From: JBGTKH01 sp041744735
GTDB taxonomy: Bacteria > Planctomycetota > Planctomycetia > Pirellulales > Pirellulaceae
DNA length: 6,782 nt
Direction: 5' to 3'
Assembly: GCA_041744735.1 (NCBI GenBank)
Contig: JBGTKH010000514.1
Span: 1-6,782, forward strand
The notes beneath the pieces were generated by a model. The model made no database searches, was not told where the DNA came from, and saw nothing but the letters and a program-made list of their open reading frames with translations. Positions 4,955 to 6,782 of this stretch are shown piece after piece. A program made the position numbers and the translations under genes. Each line of letters opens with the position of its first letter. Position 1 is the first letter of the stretch.

Positions 4955-6520
4955 ATGCGACAGCAGGAAATGTTTGCGATCGTTGTCGCGGCGGCCATCA
5001 GCGGTTGCGGCACACAGGCGGCGCAACATTCGTCTACCGGTTCAAGCGCCACAGCCACCGCTGGCACTAGCGCGACGAAGCAGTGGCAGGTTGAGACCTC
5101 ATCGGTTAACGAGGCTGCTTCCGATAGCAGCGCCGCTACGGCAAACAGTACTGCGCAACTCGTTCCGTCGGAATCGAGTTCCACAGAAAATGATTCAACG
5201 GTCCCGAGCCTTTGGACGCGCAGGACAGGCAGCGACTGGCCGTCGTTTCTCGGTCCCGATCGAAACGGCAAATCGTCCGAGACCGGAATTCTCACGACGT
5301 GGCCGAAGGAAGGTCCCCGGATCATCTGGCAGCGCGAACTGGGGATCGGTTACGGCATTGGATCGGTCGGCAAAGGCCGCTACTTTCAATGCGATCGTGA
5401 GGGCGATCACGCGCGGCTGGTCTGTCTGAACGCAGAAACGGGCGCGGAGATTTGGAAATTTGAATACCCGACGAATTACGAGGACCTGTACGGTTACGAC
5501 AACGGCCCGCGCTGTTCGCCCGTGGTGGACGGCGACCGCGTGTACATCTACGGCGTCGAAGGGATGCTGCATTGCTTGCGCGTCGAAGACGGCACGCCGG
5601 TTTGGAAAGTCGATACGGCCGCGGACTTCGGCGTCGTGCAAAACTTCTTTGGCGTCGGCAGCACGCCCGTGATCGAAGGAGATCTGCTGATTGTGATGAT
5701 CGGCGGCAGTCCGCCCGAATCACAAAACGTGCCGCCCGGTCAGTTGGACCGCGTGGATGGCAACGGATCGGGGATCGTAGCGTTCCATAAAATGACGGGC
5801 GAAGTGAAGTACAAAATCACGGACGAGTTGGCCAGCTACGCCTCGCCGCTGTTGGCCACGATTGACGGCCGCCGCTGGTGTTTTGCCTTCGCCCGCGGAG
5901 GACTGGTGGGCTTCGAGCCGGCCAGCGGCAACGTTGACTTCCATTATCCATGGCGAGATCGGAGCATGGAGAGCGTCAACGCCAGCACGCCGGTCGTGAT
6001 CGGCAATCAAGTCTTCATTTCCGAAACGTACGGCCCTGGCAGTTCGCTATTGCAGGTGCGGCCCGGCGATTACGACGTGGTTTGGAGCGACGATCCGCGA
6101 TTGCGCGACAAAGCGATGCAAACGCACTGGAATACGCCCATCTACCACGAAGGTTACCTCTACGGATCAAGCGGCCGGCACACCGAGAACGCCGAATTGC
6201 GCTGCGTCGAGTGGAAGACCGGAAAGGTGATGTGGAGCGAACCAGATCTGACGCGGACTTCGCTGCTGTACGTCGACGGACATTTCGTGTGCCTTGGTGA
6301 ATACGGCACGCTGCACCTGATCAAAGCCACGGCGGAGAAGTTCCAGGTCGTCGCCGAGGTCACGCTCGAAGACAAAAGCGACAGGCCGCCACCGCTCGGC
6401 TTTCGCAGCCCGCCGCTGCTCAAGTCTCCCTGCTGGGCAGCGCCAATTCTGTCTCACGGGCTGCTGTTCGTCCGCGGTAGCGATCGTTTGGTGTGTCTGC
6501 AATTGATTCCGGACGCGTAG
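4955..6520 (+). CDS. PQQ-like beta-propeller repeat lipoprotein
   Basis: The 521-residue protein opens with a short hydrophobic signal and an excellent lipobox, ISGC, making C18 the lipidated residue. A Ser/Thr/Ala-rich linker (about 19-88) tethers the folded part, which starts at DWPSFLGPDRNGKS (94-107), the typical entry of planctomycete PQQ-like propellers. Blade signatures of the form LVCLNAETGAEIWKFE (155-170), SPVVDGDRVYIYGVEGMLHCLRVEDGTPVWKVD (188-220), STPVIEGDLLIVMIGG (236-251), GIVAFHKMTGEVKYKI (273-288), STPVVIGNQVFIS (344-356), NTPIYHEGYLYGSSG (393-407) and LRCVEWKTGKVMW (415-427) repeat through to the C-terminus. It resembles BamB-type proteins in fold. No dehydrogenase catalytic domain or heme site is visible, so quinone binding is not implied; the role is probably structural or in protein/ligand binding at the cell envelope. 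The stop TAG falls at the edge of a tandem repeat array. Confidence 0.9.
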   Translation: MRQQEMFAIVVAAAISGCGTQAAQHSSTGSSATATAGTSATKQWQVETSSVNEAASDSSAATANSTAQLVPSESSSTENDSTVPSLWTRRTGSDWPSFLGPDRNGKSSETGILTTWPKEGPRIIWQRELGIGYGIGSVGKGRYFQCDREGDHARLVCLNAETGAEIWKFEYPTNYEDLYGYDNGPRCSPVVDGDRVYIYGVEGMLHCLRVEDGTPVWKVDTAADFGVVQNFFGVGSTPVIEGDLLIVMIGGSPPESQNVPPGQLDRVDGNGSGIVAFHKMTGEVKYKITDELASYASPLLATIDGRRWCFAFARGGLVGFEPASGNVDFHYPWRDRSMESVNASTPVVIGNQVFISETYGPGSSLLQVRPGDYDVVWSDDPRLRDKAMQTHWNTPIYHEGYLYGSSGRHTENAELRCVEWKTGKVMWSEPDLTRTSLLYVDGHFVCLGEYGTLHLIKATAEKFQVVAEVTLEDKSDRPPPLGFRSPPLLKSPCWAAPILSHGLLFVRGSDRLVCLQLIPDA

Positions 6521-6523
6521 CAG

Positions 6524-6656
6524 CATCTCGTAGCGGAATTCGTGAGAATTCCGAAGTTTCACAACATCTCGTAGCGGAATTCGTGAGAATTCCGAAGTTT
6601 CACAACATCTCGTAGCGGAATTCGTGAGAATTCCGAAGTTTCACAACTTCGGCTAC
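6524..6656. repeat. three perfect 41-bp tandem repeats ending in a GTAGC...GCTAC double hairpin
   Basis: Three identical 41-base units begin at 6524, 6565 and 6606. Each contains an 8-bp hairpin, CGGAATTC and GAATTCCG around GTGA (6534-6553, 6575-6594, 6616-6635). Only the last unit is followed by the bases that complete a second 8-bp hairpin, CCGAAGTT and AACTTCGG around TCAC (6633-6652), and the closing GCTAC (6652-6656) that pairs with GTAGC (6612-6616). The complete element is therefore 6612-6656, with two truncated copies stacked before it. The loops GTGA and TCAC are complementary to each other. The array fills the space between two convergent genes, so it may act as a two-way transcription terminator, although there is no T-tract. 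Confidence 0.92.
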
Positions 6657-6676
6657 CGCTTTAAGTCGAGGTGTGG

Positions 6677-6782
6677 TTATCGTGCCATGAGGTCGGCGAA
6701 CGCCTGCTTCGATTGCGCCAGCAAGGCGTTGTAGTCCGAGGCCTCAATTTCCTCGCCCATCAATTCGACTTCGTAGAAGCCC
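6677..6782 (-). CDS. 3' end of an unidentified protein (partial)
   Basis: On the minus strand a frame is open from the right edge to a TAA at 6677-6679. It encodes 34 C-terminal residues running from GFYEVEL through MGEEIEASDYNALL to a final AFADLMAR. The acidic, Ala/Leu-rich end looks like an amphipathic helix of a soluble protein. The family is not recognisable from this piece. The frame is supported by sensible composition and by the position of its stop just beyond the hairpin array, in a convergent arrangement with the beta-propeller gene. Confidence 0.55.
   Translation of the reverse strand, partial: GFYEVELMGEEIEASDYNALLAQSKQAFADLMAR

Noticed and set aside
4710..5429. A 239-codon plus-strand frame across the arfB start and beta-propeller start
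   Set aside because: It is an Arg/Ser-rich frame overlapping two well-supported genes and a promoter region, with no motif of its own.
6524..6656. CRISPR array
   Set aside because: The 41-base units are directly abutted with no variable spacers, and no cas genes are present.

Overview
The window looks like chromosomal DNA of a planctomycete, probably from the Pirellulales and relatives. The evidence is GC-rich sequence, two secreted lipoproteins of families strongly expanded in that phylum (DUF1080/3-keto-disaccharide hydrolase and PQQ-like beta-propeller), an exported YwqK/MORN-type protein, and intergenic spaces filled with small palindromic repeats. The assignment is inferred from gene content; no rRNA or other phylogenetic marker is present.

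Layout. Positions 1-66 hold the last 21 codons of a gene entering from the left. A repeat element with GGGAGAT units on one side and CTCCCCAT units on the other (74-184) separates it from, and forms the apparent N-terminus of, a gene for a glycoside-hydrolase-type beta-sandwich (sugar-binding) domain (86-700). Next is a lipoprotein with two tandem DUF1080 domains (777-2135); its last 24 codons and stop lie inside a double-hairpin repeat (2061-2133). After a 300-base gap comes an exported MORN/YwqK-repeat protein with a clear Shine-Dalgarno (2436-3665), closed by a strong hairpin terminator (3699-3728) shared with a convergent small membrane protein of unknown function (3743-4162, minus). Upstream of that, also on the minus strand, is arfB (4335-4757), a ribosome-rescue peptidyl-tRNA hydrolase with an intact GGQ motif. 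A divergent spacer with a 12-bp inverted repeat leads to a PQQ-like beta-propeller lipoprotein (4955-6520). Three perfect 41-bp tandem repeats follow directly, ending in a complete double-hairpin element (6524-6656), and then the 3' end of a convergent gene (6677-6782, minus).

Function. The left half fits extracytoplasmic carbohydrate handling: a sugar-binding-type domain plus a two-domain 3-keto-glycoside hydrolase-like lipoprotein. The MORN/YwqK and beta-propeller proteins are also exported but have no clear pathway. arfB and the membrane protein are unrelated housekeeping or hypothetical genes. No complete novel multi-gene system is evident. The most interesting signal is the set of small repeats: a GTAGC...GCTAC double-hairpin family seen in two sequence variants, and a separate GGGAGAT/CTCCCCAT element. 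In two places these appear to have become part of a coding sequence, once at an N-terminus and once at a C-terminus with its stop codon.
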